The notes below the pieces were generated by a model. The model was not told where the DNA came from. It did not search any database and saw only the letters and a program-made list of their open reading frames with translations. A stretch of 64,000 nt of DNA from positions 22,787,001-22,851,000 of the forward strand of contig NC_064842.1 of assembly GCF_024166365.1 (NCBI RefSeq). Direction: 5' to 3'. Source of the DNA: Elephas maximus indicus. Lineage: Eukaryota > Chordata > Mammalia > Proboscidea > Elephantidae. The position numbers and the translations under genes were made by a program. Positions 21,665-32,434 of the stretch are shown in pieces (positions within the stretch are counted from its first letter, which is position 1; every line of letters begins with the position of its first letter).

Positions 21665-22660
21665 TTTTAAATTAACATTTTGTTGTGTTTTTGGTGACAG
21701 TTGACACAGCAAGTTAGGTTTCCATTTAACAGTTACTACACATGTCACTCAGAAGCATTGGTTACACTTTTCATGATGTTTTAACATTCTCATTAATTCC
21801 CTTCTGGATGTTTCCCTTCCAGTAATCTGATTTCTCTGTCCCCTTACCCTTTCATCTTTGCTTTAGAGTAATTGTTGACCATTTGATCTCATATAGACTA
21901 TTTTTTAAAGGCATGAAGTACTCACTGGTGATATTTTTTGTGAGCCAATCTGTTATTTAGCTGAAAGAGTGCCCTCAGTGGGTAGTTTCAGTTCAAGGTT
22001 TATAGAGTATCTCAGTATGATAGTCTCTAGTCTCAACTGGTTCAGTAACTCTGGACTTTTTAAGAGTTTGATTTCTGTTCCACATTTTTCTCCCCATCTA
22101 TCAGGATTCATCTGTTGTAACCCTAATCAGAATGGTTGTTGGTAGTAGCCAAAACCCAAAACCAAAACCATTGCCACTGATGGGTCCTGACTCATAGCAA
22201 CCCTCAAGGACAGAGTATAACTACCACATAGGGTTCCCAAGGAGCAGCTGGTAGATTCAAATTGTCGACCTTTTGGTTAGCAGCTGAGCTCTTGATCACT
22301 GTGCTACCAGGGTTCTTAGTGGTAGCTAGGCACCATCTAATTCTTCTGGTCTCGGGGTAGATATGGCCATGGTTCCTGTTAGTCTTGTAGACTGCTTGCT
22401 TCTCTGAGTCTTTGGTTCTCTTCTTTCTCTTTTGCTCCAGGGGAGAGGAGACCAATAGTTATATTCTGGATAACCACTCTCAAGCTTTTAAGGCCCCAGA
22501 TGTTACTTACTGAACTAGGATGTAGAACATAAACTTTATAAAGTATATTATGCCAGTTGACCAAGTTGTCCCACAAGACTATGGTCTTAAGCCTTCAAAC
22601 CCAGAAAACCAATCCCAGGAGGTGTTTGGTTATGTCTAAGAAGTGTCTGTGACTGTTCCT
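21665..22660 (-). mobile_element. Older L1 3' UTR copy
   Basis: Related to the younger L1 ends in the window but more diverged: tctgttgtaaccctaat, ccatctaattcttctggtct, ctttaggatgt-like text and caatcccaggaggtgtttgg. A SINE splits it at 22150. Confidence 0.65.
22150..22315 (-). mobile_element. AfroSINE inside older L1
   Basis: Tail end ccattgccactgatgggtcc, body aggagcagctggtagattca and head end gtgctaccagggttc. The L1 text resumes immediately after it with ggtagctaggcaccatctaa. Confidence 0.85.
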
Positions 22661-22671
22661 CCTATGTGCTT

Positions 22672-22815
22672 TATTATACATATGAACATACATGTGTGCA
22701 CGCAGGTATATATGCATATATGTATGGCTACCTGAATATATCTACACATACATACCCACATATACATACCTATACATGTATATGTATAAATATGTACATA
22801 AATAACCACATGCTA
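22672..22815. repeat. TA/CATA-rich low-complexity tract
   Basis: Irregular tatgta, catata and acatac units, next to the start of the LTR at 22812. Confidence 0.8.
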
Positions 22816-23363
22816 TAGATTGAATTTTTTTTTTTTTTTATAGATTGAATTATGTCCCCCCAAAATGTGTGTCAACTTGTCTAGGCCCTGATTCCCAGTA
22901 CTGGTGTGGTTGTCCACCATTTTGTGATCTGATGTGATTATCCTGTGTGTTGTAAATCCTAATCTCTATGATGTTAATGAGACAGGATTAGAGATAGTTA
23001 TGTTAATGAGGGAGGACTCAATCTACAAAATTAGGTTGTATCTTTAGTCAGTCTCTTTTAGGATTTAACAGAGAGAAGCAAGGAGAAAGACAAGGGGACC
23101 TCATGCCACCAGGAAAACAGCTCTGGGAGGGGAGTGTGTCCTTTGGACCTGGGTCCCCGTACTGAGAAGCTCCTAGATCAGGGAAAGATTGATGAGATGA
23201 CAAGGACCTTCCCCCAGAACCCACGGAGAGAGAAAGCCTTCCCCTGGAGCTGGTGCCATGAATTAGGACTTCTAGCATCCTAAACTGTGAGAGAATAAAT
23301 TTCTGTTTGTTGAAGCCATCCATTTGTGGCATTTCTATTATAGCAGCACTGGATGACTAAGAC
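22812..23363 (+). mobile_element. Solo LTR, ERVL-MaLR (MLT1-like)
   Basis: Starts tatagattgaattatgtccc and ends gcagcactggatgactaaga, then ca. The interior landmarks ttccccctggagctggtgcc-like and ctgtgagagaataaatttct (polyadenylation-type end) fit MLT1. The same subfamily recurs at 28420 (minus) and 60395 (plus). The first 12 bases are duplicated around a T13 run. Confidence 0.8.
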
Positions 23364-24869
23364 AGCACACATATATATTTTTTATTGTTGTTGTGGTTGC
23401 TGCAAAGTTATGTATTTTCTAGCATTTACCAAAAATGCTAAATGTTTTTCTGTGTGTGTATGTACTGAACCTTTGTTAATCTTGATCTGTCTGGGGTTAG
23501 TGCGCCTCTGGGTAGTAGTAGAAGTGAAGAGTATTTATGATAACAAGATAAAGGCCCATTAAAGAAAGAAGGAATGTTTGTAAGTAGATAATCACAAAAA
23601 TCACGAACCTTTAAACCCATAGATTTCTAAATTAGGTGCTTGGATGGGAGATGGGTGATGTGAGAAATATTTTGCCATTTCTGAAAAATTTATAAACAGT
23701 GTCTCCTGTAAGTTAAATTATTTGAAAGCACCTTTCTGGACCATGAAATTTTCTCTACCATAAATATTATTTTCAGTAAAACATGTTTCAAAAGATCTGT
23801 TTGAATCAAATGCAGGTCTGTTTTTCGCCCAGTGACATGAATACTGACATGTGTCCTGAGATAGGCTGGGCCCACTATGGGTGACATTTCCACTGAGAAG
23901 CAGACAGAAACATTTTATGAATAATAATTTAATGATGAATTTTGGATAATAATTAACTTGTGTTCGGAGCAGGGAAGCCTCCTATGGTTGAGCTCTTTCT
24001 TCACCAATTACTGCTTGTCAGTGCTATTTGTGGGATTAAGATAAGGGTTTATGGCCAGATTTTTATTTCCTTCATTTCCCACCTCCAGCCTTCCTGAATC
24101 TAATTGATCAGAGGAAAGTGCAGATATACAAAAGAGAGGCTATCTAGGGACTTTATTGCCTTCTAATAGCCTTTGTGGTTCTACTGAGTGATGGAAAGCA
24201 GGGTATTTTTACCCTGTGGGTAATGGAATGTGATCAGTACAGAGAATATGGAAATATTTTCAATTTGGACAATTTAGTGACATAACAGATGTTGAATATC
24301 CTTGAAAACAGGATTGTAGAACAAAGTAACATAAATAGTTGGCCCTTGATCCCCCTCTTCCATGACATTCATAGGAAGGCACTTGAATGTCAGGGTTACA
24401 GAGACTTTTATCTTACAAAATACCCATCTAATTATAAAATAATTTTGAATGATAGAGAGGTGCCCCAGTTCCTTGGGGGGGAGGGGGGAAGCTCTGCCTC
24501 TCTGTGCCATTTGCCCAAGCAAATATAATGATTTAACTTGCATTTTTAAAAAATTCCCATTCCCTGTGTCTGATTCAGTTAACAAAGGTCTCAGGACGTT
24601 GGGACTCTGATAGACAATCATGACCACGACTCCAGCTGCATTGAAATTGCCACCTGGTTTGGACTGGAAAATACTTTGAGTAAAGGGTCTATCCGGAAAG
24701 ATAAGGTGTTATTCTGTTTTCTGAAAAAATAAATGGCAACCTGGCAACTTTGGAAAGTTAGCAGGGTTCTTAGGATGAAGTCTAGGGATCTTCTTATTTG
24801 AGGCTCTTTCTGGTCATTAGCAAGTAAAATTGTGCTTCAGGAGACAAAGGGTTGAAATGAAAGAAGCCT
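23364..24869. other. Mostly unique intronic sequence
   Basis: No gene or clear repeat. A G-rich patch lies at 24474-24490. A 117-codon minus frame at 24274-24627 has no recognisable domain. Confidence 0.4.
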
Positions 24870-25075
24870 TCTTGGTTTTTAAATCTTGGCTCTGCTGCTG
24901 TTTAGCTGTGTAGTTAGCTACCAAAGTCCTTTCACTTCAGTTTTCTTTCTCTAAAATGAAAAATAAAAGTACTTCTTTCATAGGCCTATTTGATGCTATA
25001 ATGAGATAACCTAGGGAAAATGTCTTGAATAGAACCTAACATACCAGGTCCTCAATAAATTTATGCTAATATTAT
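24870..25075 (+). repeat. MIR remnant
   Basis: Contains aaatcttggctctgctgctg, ttcagttttctttctctaaa and gataacctagggaaaatgtc, then ccaggtcctcaataaat. The order and spacing fit MIR. Confidence 0.75.
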
Positions 25076-25419
25076 AATTAATATAAATCTGTTATTATCT
25101 TACCAAATAATTATTCATTACTTAAATAATTACTAAATGCCTTCTATGTGACAGGCAGGGGGTCTAATATATTGTCACTTTTTTCGATAGAGAAAGGTAT
25201 ACATTTTCATCATCTTCACTCTTGTCTCCCTGGTACTGTAAGGAGACAGATTCTGTATGATACTTTGGTAATACCAGTTTTATGACACAGTGTTCTGTCT
25301 TGTATTATTTGGCTCATATGGCCAGTTTCTTCTATTTTTTAATAAGCTCTTTGAAACCTTGTCTTAATATATCTTCGAAGTCCGCACAGTACTTTGGATA
25401 TCATGAAAACTAAATAAAT
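25076..25419. other. No gene or repeat recognised
   Basis: AT-rich intronic sequence with nothing supportable. Confidence 0.4.
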
Positions 25420-25583
25420 TCTTCCCAGTTGCGGTTGATTCCCACCCATGGTGACCCCGTGTGTGTGAGAGTAGAATGGTGCTCCTTGGGTTTTCAGTGG
25501 CTGATTTTTCAGAAGTAGATCGCCAGGCCTTTCTTCTAAGGCATGTCTGGGTGGACTTGAGCCACCAACCTTTTGGCCTCTCC
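25420..25583 (-). mobile_element. AfroSINE, head incomplete
   Basis: Tail end agttgcggttgattcccacc, middle agtagatcgccaggcctttc, then gagccaccaaccttttggcc. The outermost part of the tRNA-like head is lost. Confidence 0.8.
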
Positions 25584-25730
25584 CAGGGCCTTGAAATAAT
25601 TCTTAGAATCCAGAAATTTAAGAGGTAAAAGGGACCTCAGAACTTGTCAACTTTTTCATGTTGCAGATTATGAAATTAGGATGAGAGGAGTGGCGTGATT
25701 TGTCTAAGGTCACATGGCTTAAATTAAGGT
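25584..25730 (+). repeat. MIR/L2-like remnant
   Basis: Contains gtaaaagggacctcagaact and cgtgatttgtctaaggtcac, an old eutherian repeat signature. The family is not certain. Confidence 0.5.
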
Positions 25731-26028
25731 CTTTGTTTTTCTACAGCATCTCTCTCTTTTTTAAAAAATAAATGCAGTAATTCATTGTGTTTGTAGTTCA
25801 TTGTCAGTAAGTAATCAGCACCCTGGTTACTCCATGGATATTCGTGGATTACCCCAGGATGTCTAAATCCCCACTGTGATTACATTACTAAATGCCTTTT
25901 TCCTTTGAACTCTAGTTTACCTGTTGGAGCCCAGGAATGATAAGACCTGTTCCAATTGTACTTCTGTTTTTTCTTTGATCCAGACTGGAAGTTTTGGACT
26001 GATAAAGACCCAGAATTTGATGCTGTAT

Positions 26029-26240
26029 GGCAATGCTGTTTAATAGAACTTTCTATGATGATGGAAATGTTCTATATATGCACTGTCCAATATGGTAGCC
26101 ACTAGCCACATGGGGATATTGAAAACTTGAAATGTGACTAGTGTTACTGAGAAATTGAATTTTAAATTTTATTTTATTTGAGTGTATTTACATTTAAATA
26201 GCTCCATGTGGCTAGTGGTGTATTCAGCAGCACAGTAAGA
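26029..26240. mobile_element. hAT-Charlie-like non-autonomous DNA transposon
   Basis: Inverted arms are visible: tggtagccactagccacatg on one side and ccatgtggctagtggtgtat on the other, around an AT-rich core. The outer ends read gcaatgctgtttaatagaa and cagcagcacag. This matches MER-type Charlie elements. It codes for nothing. Confidence 0.7.
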
Positions 26241-26349
26241 AGGAATAAAGGCTTTTGGAAAAATAGCATCAAACTCAAGAAAAGAAATAGTATATTATGC
26301 TGCACTTAGCTTTCCATTTGGCACGTGACAAAGTAGGGCTGAACAATTT

Positions 26350-27215
26350 TTTTTTTTCCTTTTTTTTAATTGGGCTTTAAGTGAAAGTTTACAAATCATG
26401 TCAGTCTCTCATACAAAAACTTATGTACACCTTGCTCTGTACTCCTGGCTGCTCTCCCCTTAATGAGACAGCACACCACGCTTCTCTACCCTGTGTTCCC
26501 CGTGTCCATTCAGCTAGCTCCTGTCCCCCTCTGCCTTCCCATCTCACCTCTAGACAGGAGCTGCCCACATAGTCTCATGTGTCTGCTTGAGCCAAGAAGC
26601 TCACTCCTCACCAGTATCGTTTTCTGTCTTTCGGTCAAGTCCAATCCCTCTCTGAAAAGTTGGCTCTGGGAATGGTTCCAGTCTTAGGTTAACAGACGGT
26701 CCAGGGACCATGACCTCCAGGTTCCCTCTCATCTCAGTCAGACCGTTAAGTCTGGTCTTTTTATGAGAATTTGAGGTCTGCATACCACTGTTCTCCAACT
26801 CCATCAGGGATTCTCTGTTGTGTTCCCTGTCAGGGCAGTCATTAGCTGTAGCCAGGCACTGTCTAGCTCTTCCAGTCTCAGGCTGATGTCGTCTCTGGTT
26901 TTTGTGGCCCTTTCTGTCTCTTGGGCTCATATTGACCTTGTATTTTTGGTGTTCTTCATTCTCCTTTGCTCCTGGTGACTTGAGACCAATTAACACATCT
27001 TAGATGGCCACTTGCTAGCGTTTAAGACCCCAGATGCCATTCACGAAAGTGGGATGCAGAATGTTTTCTTCACACCTTTTGGTATGCCAATTGACCTAGG
27101 TGTCAATGGTCCCCAGGTCCCTATCCCTGCTATTCTGGCCTTCGAAGCACTTGGTTGTATTCAGGAAACTTCTTTGCTTTTGGTTTAGTCCAGTTGTGCT
27201 GACCTCTCCTGTACT
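26350..27215 (-). mobile_element. Young L1 3' UTR copy
   Basis: T-rich start, then gggctttaagtgaaagttta and the shared 3' UTR text through gtctcttgggctcatattga and cgtttaagaccccagatgcc. It ends after gtgctgacctctcctgtact. I could not identify a clear target duplication. Confidence 0.9.
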
Positions 27216-27266
27216 GCGTCCAACAGATGATTTTTTTAAAAGATTAAAACAAGAGTAATGTTTTAA

Positions 27267-27376
27267 AGGAACCCTGGTGGTGCAGTGGTTAAGAGTTTAA
27301 CTGCTAAACAAAAGGTTGGCAGTTGGAATCCACCAGCTGCTCCTTGGAAACCTTATGGGGCAGTTCTCCTCTGACT
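27267..27376 (+). mobile_element. AfroSINE, 3'-truncated
   Basis: Good head (ggaaccctggtggtgcagtg, ggttggcagttggaatccac). It breaks off after ggggcagttctcctctgac, so the RTE-like tail is missing. Confidence 0.85.
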
Positions 27377-27441
27377 CATGACCTGATAAGGAGATGGTAG
27401 ATATGATAAATGACATCAACTATCCACTGAATTTACATACT

Positions 27442-27480
27442 TGTGTGTGTGTGTGTGTATGTGTGTGTGTGTGTGTGTGT
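27442..27480. repeat. (GT)n microsatellite
   Basis: About 19 GT units with one AT interruption. Confidence 0.95.
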
Positions 27481-27879
27481 TTTGTTTTTAGTCCTACAGA
27501 GACTTCTAGTGGTCTTTGGATGGTAGTCCACTTAAAGTGGATGACAGAAGTTTTCTGTTCAGGAAGACAAAGGCCTGGATATAACCCGAAGGGCTGTTAT
27601 GAGACTTCAGGTGATTTGCTGATGTTGAAAGTATTTCAGCTAACCTCTGTCTTCTGGCATCTCAGAGATGTTTTGCAGCCGCTCCTATTCCTGACAAGGC
27701 TAAGGAAAAGCTTCTGGATAAAAGGAATATAAGGTGGTTTGAATCCTTTCTGAGAATTGAAAATTGGGATATACAAGAATCCATTTTGGGGGGGTCAGTT
27801 CCCTTTTGTAATGTGTTAGAACTTTTAGAAGAGGGCAATAAGCTCGTGGGGAAGTAGCTGGAATGGAGGAACAGAGATC
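27481..27879. other. No gene or repeat recognised
   Basis: Unique intronic sequence. The frame at 27394-27732 owes its start to the GT repeat. Confidence 0.4.
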
Positions 27880-28045
27880 CCAAGTCAGAAGACCTGGATG
27901 TGAGTTCTGCCTCTGCCCCTAACTAGCTAGCCGTGAGTCTGGGCAAGTTTCTTAACTTCTCTTAAGTTTCATTTTCCCTATAGAGTTAATAGAGATGGCT
28001 TCACAGAATCATTGAGAATGTTACTTGAGATATAATTAAAAATGC
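27880..28045 (+). repeat. MIR remnant
   Basis: Reads agaagacctggatgtgagtt, ctgggcaagtttcttaactt and tcattttccctatagagtta, a well-preserved MIR order. Confidence 0.8.
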
Positions 28046-28419
28046 CTGACTCTGAGCGATTGACAAGTGTGTTCTTATGGATTCTTCTTTTTGGGTATTG
28101 TGGAAATGGCTGAGACTCCTTGCAAGAGTAAATTTTGCAAAAGGCTTCCTGTCAGTCTTGCCCTGCCGGCTGAGCCTCTGCCCGGCTGTAGGTCATGCAG
28201 AAGCCCACCTGACATGAGTTCCCCACTTTGACCATTGCTGGAAGATGGCAAGAATAATACAATTCTACATGACCTTCTTCGGCCATAGAAGACTTTTGAG
28301 TGTCAGCCAAACTGGTTTTGTAGAAAGTTTTTCTCTACTACAGAAATTTCTGGAAATATTTCCTACCCTTAATGCGTCAGATGACATATGCCTCAACAGT
28401 TTGAAGAATGATTGCTTTC
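28046..28419. other. No gene or repeat recognised
   Basis: Unique intronic sequence without supportable features. Confidence 0.4.
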
Positions 28420-28948
28420 TTAGTTATCTAGTGCTACCAGAACAGAAATACCACAAGTGGAAAGCTTTAACAAACAGAAATTTATTCTCTCACAGTTTAA
28501 AAAAAAAAAAAAAAAATTTTTTTTTTTTTTTTTAGAAATACGAATTCAGGGCCCTAGCTCCAGGGGAAGGCATCTCTTTCTGTAGGTTCTGGGGGATGGT
28601 ACTTGTCATGAATCTTTCCCTGGTCTAGGAGCTTCTCAGTGCAGGAACCCCGGGTCCAAAGGATGCACTATGTGTCCGGTTGCTTTCTTTTTGGTGAGAG
28701 GTACCTGCCTCTCTTTTTTTATATCTCAAAAGAGATTAACTGAATACACAACCTAATTTTGTAGTTTGAGTCCTCCCTCATTAACATAACTGCCTGTAGT
28801 CCTGCCTTATTAACATCAGAGGTTAGGATTTACAATACACAGGAAAATCACATCAGATGGCAAAATGGTGGACAACCACACTCTACTGGGAATCATGGCC
28901 TAGCCAAGTTGACACACATTTTGGGGGGACACAGTTCAATCCATGACA
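28420..28948 (-). mobile_element. Solo LTR, ERVL-MaLR (MLT1-like)
   Basis: Reverse complement of the 22812 LTR subfamily: cttagttatctagtgctacc at its left edge and gacacagttcaatccatgac at its right. Inside are gagcttctcagtgcaggaac and ttgacacacattttgggggg. An A18/T17 palindrome interrupts it near its 3' end. Confidence 0.8.
28499..28533. repeat. A18-T17 perfect palindrome
   Basis: 18 A followed directly by 17 T, inside the LTR, where sister copies have about 15 ordinary bases. It is either a local expansion or an assembly artefact. Confidence 0.9.
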
Positions 28949-29085
28949 AATGCCATATAGTTAGAACACATTATTACCAATATTTCTCTCTCTGAACTTT
29001 TCTAGGTGCATTTCTTCTGGGAATCAATGTCACTTGTCACTTGCTCTACATCGTATTCTCACTATTTTGTTTTTGGAGTTCTGTT

Positions 29086-29440
29086 TATTGTTAATTAGAA
29101 TAGTTGCCATTTGTTGAGTGCTTACCATATGCCAGAGGCTTTGCATGTATTACCCGTTTTCCTTAAAATAATGTCGCTTCTAGGTTAGTAAGGAGCCTGG
29201 TGGTGTGGTGGTTAAAGCGCTCAGCTGGTAAGCGAAAGGGAGAAAGATGTGGCATTCTGCTGCGGTAAAGATTACAGCCTAGAAACCCTATAGGGAGTTC
29301 TAATCTGTCCTGTAGGGTTGCTATGAGTCAGAATCAACTCGTTGAGTAGGTGATTAGTATCCAGTTTTTCCGATAAGGAAGCTGAAAACTGACTCCCAGA
29401 GACTGAGCATCTCATGATTGTTCAGGGGTTAGGTTGGAGA
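29086..29440 (+). repeat. MIR-like repeat split by AfroSINE
   Basis: Left part gccatttgttgagtgcttac and catgtattacccgttttcct. Right part ccagtttttccgataaggaa, ctgactcccagagactgagc. The SINE at 29191-29346 separates them. Confidence 0.6.
29191..29346 (+). mobile_element. AfroSINE
   Basis: Head ggagcctggtggtgtggtgg, long-variant middle gagaaagatgtggcattctg and tail gagtcagaatcaactcgttg. It is nested in the MIR-like repeat. Confidence 0.85.
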
Positions 29441-29625
29441 CACCCACTTTTCACTGCTTTGTTGCTAGCGCTTGAACAATGGTGCATCCATGAATATTGA
29501 TTGCATAAGTGCATGAATGAATGCATGAACAAACAGTTGAATGAATGAATGCCGGGTTCAAAGACCCTATTCTTGCCCCTTCACTGTGTCGCCATCTGGC
29601 TATAATACAGGCCACTCAGAATTCA

Positions 29626-29800
29626 GTTCCATTCAGACCATATACGTTGAACCTGGCTACGTATACAGTGCTATGATAGGCACTGAGGATAGAGCTGTTG
29701 ACAAAACAGACATGGTCTGAGCCCTCACTGAGCTTACTTTTTACAGTGACGAAGACAGACGTCAAGCAACTCGTTCATTATAGCGTAGTTAGTGCCACAT
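29626..29800 (+). repeat. L2-like ancient repeat
   Basis: Reads atgataggcactgaggatag, ctgttgacaaaacagacatg and gagccctcactgagcttact, the same old family as at 4669. A small antisense L2-like scrap follows at 29880-29950. Confidence 0.6.
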
Positions 29801-30143
29801 GGGGGTAGAATTGATTGTATTTATTCTTGATCATCTGGTTTCTAAAGTAAATATTATATTGACCCGTATCTTCTATTTGCTGTTCTAAGTGTCTAGCACA
29901 GTGCTGAGGCTCTAACAGCCTCAGCACTTAGTGAATACTTAGTCAATGAGCTAAATGGAGCTAAGCTGATGTTGAAAATTCTCAGGGGTTCACTGAGACA
30001 GATACGGCAAAGGTATCAACCTTATCACTTAGAAAACCCAGTGCCTGTTTTCACAGGCTCTCAATCAGGCACCCCCAATTCTGACAACTCAGGAATGAGG
30101 TGATCCTTAGCTAGCAAGAAAGGGGACAGAGATACTCTTGGAA

Positions 30144-30288
30144 TTAAAGAAGTGACACAGTGGCTGCAATGATGGGCTCAAAAACACAGCAATAATTTTG
30201 AGGATGGCACATGACCAGGCAGTGTTTCATTCTGTTGTACACAGGATCACTGTGAGTCAGAACTGACTCCACTGCTCCTAGCAACACT
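30144..30288 (+). mobile_element. RTE 3' end fragment
   Basis: Reads agtggctgcaatgatgggct, attttgaggatggcacatga and gttgtacacaggatcactgt, then cagaactgactccactgctc. It is the last 150 bp of the RTE 3' region. Confidence 0.75.
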
Positions 30289-30505
30289 TTTAAAGCTTAG
30301 GCTTTGCAGCTAGACTGTCTGGGTTAAAATTCACTTAATACTCCTGAACTTGAATCATATTACCTTACCTCTGTGTGTCAGTTTCTTCATCTGTAAGATG
30401 GGGATAAGAATAATAGTAGATTACTGTGAAGATTACATAAATAGTGGTGTCAAGCCTGATGAATAGGAAACATTCAACATATGTTAACTGTTAAATGCTA
30501 ATGAT
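30289..30505 (+). repeat. MIR remnant
   Basis: Reads taggctttgcagctagactg, gtcagtttcttcatctgtaa and gatggggataagaataatag. Confidence 0.75.
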
Positions 30506-30669
30506 CAGAAAAAAGGACCTGGATTTCCCTGTATGTGGAAATGATGGCACTTTCCTTTACAGATTTTATTTTTTGGATGTATTGTAGAATTTGCTGCTCT
30601 TCCTTGGCTCTTGATATTTTGTTTAGAGCTATATCATATGGTAAATAAACAGTATGTAGTACTTAAAAA

Positions 30670-31095
30670 CTTTTTTATTATGGTAAGGTTAAAAAAACTC
30701 AAGAGTAAATAATATAAAGAACCTTCATGTACCCATCGACTATTAAAAACAAAAGTTACAACAATTAACAACAACAAATAGAGCAGTTGTTGTCAAATGG
30801 ATTCCATCTCATGGCGACTGTATGTGTATCAGAGTAGCGCTGTGCTCTACAGAGTTTTCAATGCCTGATTTTTTTTGGAAGCAGGTCACCGGGCCTTTTT
30901 TCCGAGGCACCTCCAGGTGAGTGTGTACCACCAGCCTTTTAGTCAGCAGTTGACTATGTGAACCATTTGCACCATCCATGGACTCTGCTTGTAAATTTTG
31001 TTTCCTTTATACTTTCCCATTCCCCCTATGCCCTAGTTAATTATTTGGAAGCCAATTCCAGAGAGTATATCATTTAGGACGTAAATTCTATGTAT
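30670..31095 (-). mobile_element. Ancient L1-like fragment split by SINE
   Basis: The left part (ttttttattatggtaaggtt) and right part (gaagccaattccagagagta, tatcatttagg) resemble an antisense old L1 3' region. It is strongly diverged and family assignment is tentative. Confidence 0.4.
30785..30988 (-). mobile_element. AfroSINE
   Basis: Tail end gttgttgtcaaatggattcc, middle gcaggtcaccgggccttttt and head end ccatttgcaccatccatgga. Confidence 0.8.
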
Positions 31096-31715
31096 ATAGC
31101 GTACCTTTCATGAAGGTCAAGGTAAATGAAAGGGTAATTACTGTATTATTTGCCTTGGAATAATCGCACATTCTACCCCATGAGTTTTAAAAGGCAGGAT
31201 AGATTGTCCTCAGAAACAGGAGTCTGAATCAACTCCACAGCGACAGGTTTTTATATGACCACTTAAGTTTCTGTCTAATCAAAATTGTGTTATTGTTTGT
31301 TTGAATTTCTGAGCTAACTTTTTAGAAATGGGGAAGTCATTAAAGTCCTTGTGAATTTTTAATTCCTTTACATTTACTTATTATTAGCTAAGTATCCACT
31401 GAGAAAAGATGAACTCCCAGCTGTGGACTGATATGTCATTTCATTAACAATTGGGATAATTTCATGGAGCTTATGCCTCTCCTTTTAGCACCCCAGTTGA
31501 TCTTATTGGAATAACTAATATTATTTGAATTACTGAGATTTCCTTTATTACCATTGGGCACTAGAATAGCATTTGTTGACTCTCTTGATGGGGAGGATAT
31601 TTTTACCTGCTGGTGTGCCGAGGGACCTAGTATTTTCCTACTCTTGGTTCCATGATGAGCTTGCTATGATATACACAGTTTCCTATAGGAATATCATTTC
31701 TATCTGACTAATATT
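31096..31715. other. Unique sequence with a SINE tail scrap
   Basis: Only 31208-31246 (ggagtctgaatcaactccac, then agcgacagg) looks like an orphan AfroSINE tail. The rest shows nothing. Confidence 0.45.
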
Positions 31716-31785
31716 AAGGTGGACTCTTTGGGTAGTGCAAAAGGTTGGAAGTTCAGGTCTACCCAGATGCTCCTCAGAGTAAAGG
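31716..31785 (+). mobile_element. AfroSINE head fragment
   Basis: Reads gactctttgggtagtgcaaa, ggttggaagttcaggtctac, then stops after cccagatgctcctcag. The tail is absent. Confidence 0.65.
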
Positions 31786-31915
31786 CTAATATTGGACAAG
31801 TCACTTTCTGTGAGCCTCAGTGTGAAATGGGGATAATAACTCCCGCTGCACACTGAGGTTGGTAGGATCAAACCTGATAACATATAAGGAACTGAACCCT
31901 GCAGTGTCATTTAAT
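31786..31915 (+). repeat. MIR remnant
   Basis: Reads ggacaagtcactttctgtga, gcctcagtgtgaaatgggga and caaacctgataacatataag. Confidence 0.6.
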
Positions 31916-32425
31916 AATTTTGTAACACCAGTGGAATGTCTCTATGTGTTTTAATGCCTTTAATCTGTAAAATCTACATCACATGAAAACGGGACTAAAA
32001 CCCAGTAGGTGTCCCCCGAATGGTGGTTAAGTTTGATCCTAGCTTTTCCCACTGCTTCCCAATGCTGCTTAAATGGAGCACCCCAGTTCAAAGACCCTTG
32101 TGCCAGTCACATTCCTGTGAAAGGGCAGTTCTCTGTCTCTCTTCTAACATCTCCCCTTTGCCTTTTTGCTTTCCTGTCTCTGTCTATATAACTCCTTTCT
32201 TCACTAACATTTTTTTTTTTGCTTCTATCTCCTTCTTTATCTTCTTGCTTCTCCCATTTCCCTTCAAATTCACCCTCTGTTTCTTGAAGTTGCTATCCAG
32301 TCTTTTCCATTTCGTCTAATCTCTGTACTTTTATCTCTCTTCTATCTCAGTTTTTTCTGTCTTTTGAGCATTTGTGTCTTTCTACCCTTGGGTTCCAGGT
32401 TTTTAGTTAGACTGAAGCCTCAGTA
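31916..32425. other. Pyrimidine-rich unique sequence
   Basis: 32130-32370 is strongly C/T-rich on the plus strand. No gene is seen and the frames at 32009-32319 are composition artefacts. Confidence 0.45.
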
Positions 32426-32434
32426 ATTGATCTT

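Noticed and set aside
24274-24627. 117-codon minus-strand frame
   Set aside because: No domain, and a plus-strand frame overlaps it equally well. Considered random.
26029-26240. MicroRNA hairpin
   Set aside because: The inverted arms are the ends of a non-autonomous DNA transposon, with an AT-rich loop too long for a typical precursor.
27394-27732. 112-codon frame starting in the GT repeat
   Set aside because: The first part is a Cys/Val run from the microsatellite and the remainder has no recognisable domain.
28245-28535. 96-codon frame ending in Lys/Phe runs
   Set aside because: It ends in the A18-T17 palindrome inside an LTR and spans the LTR boundary.
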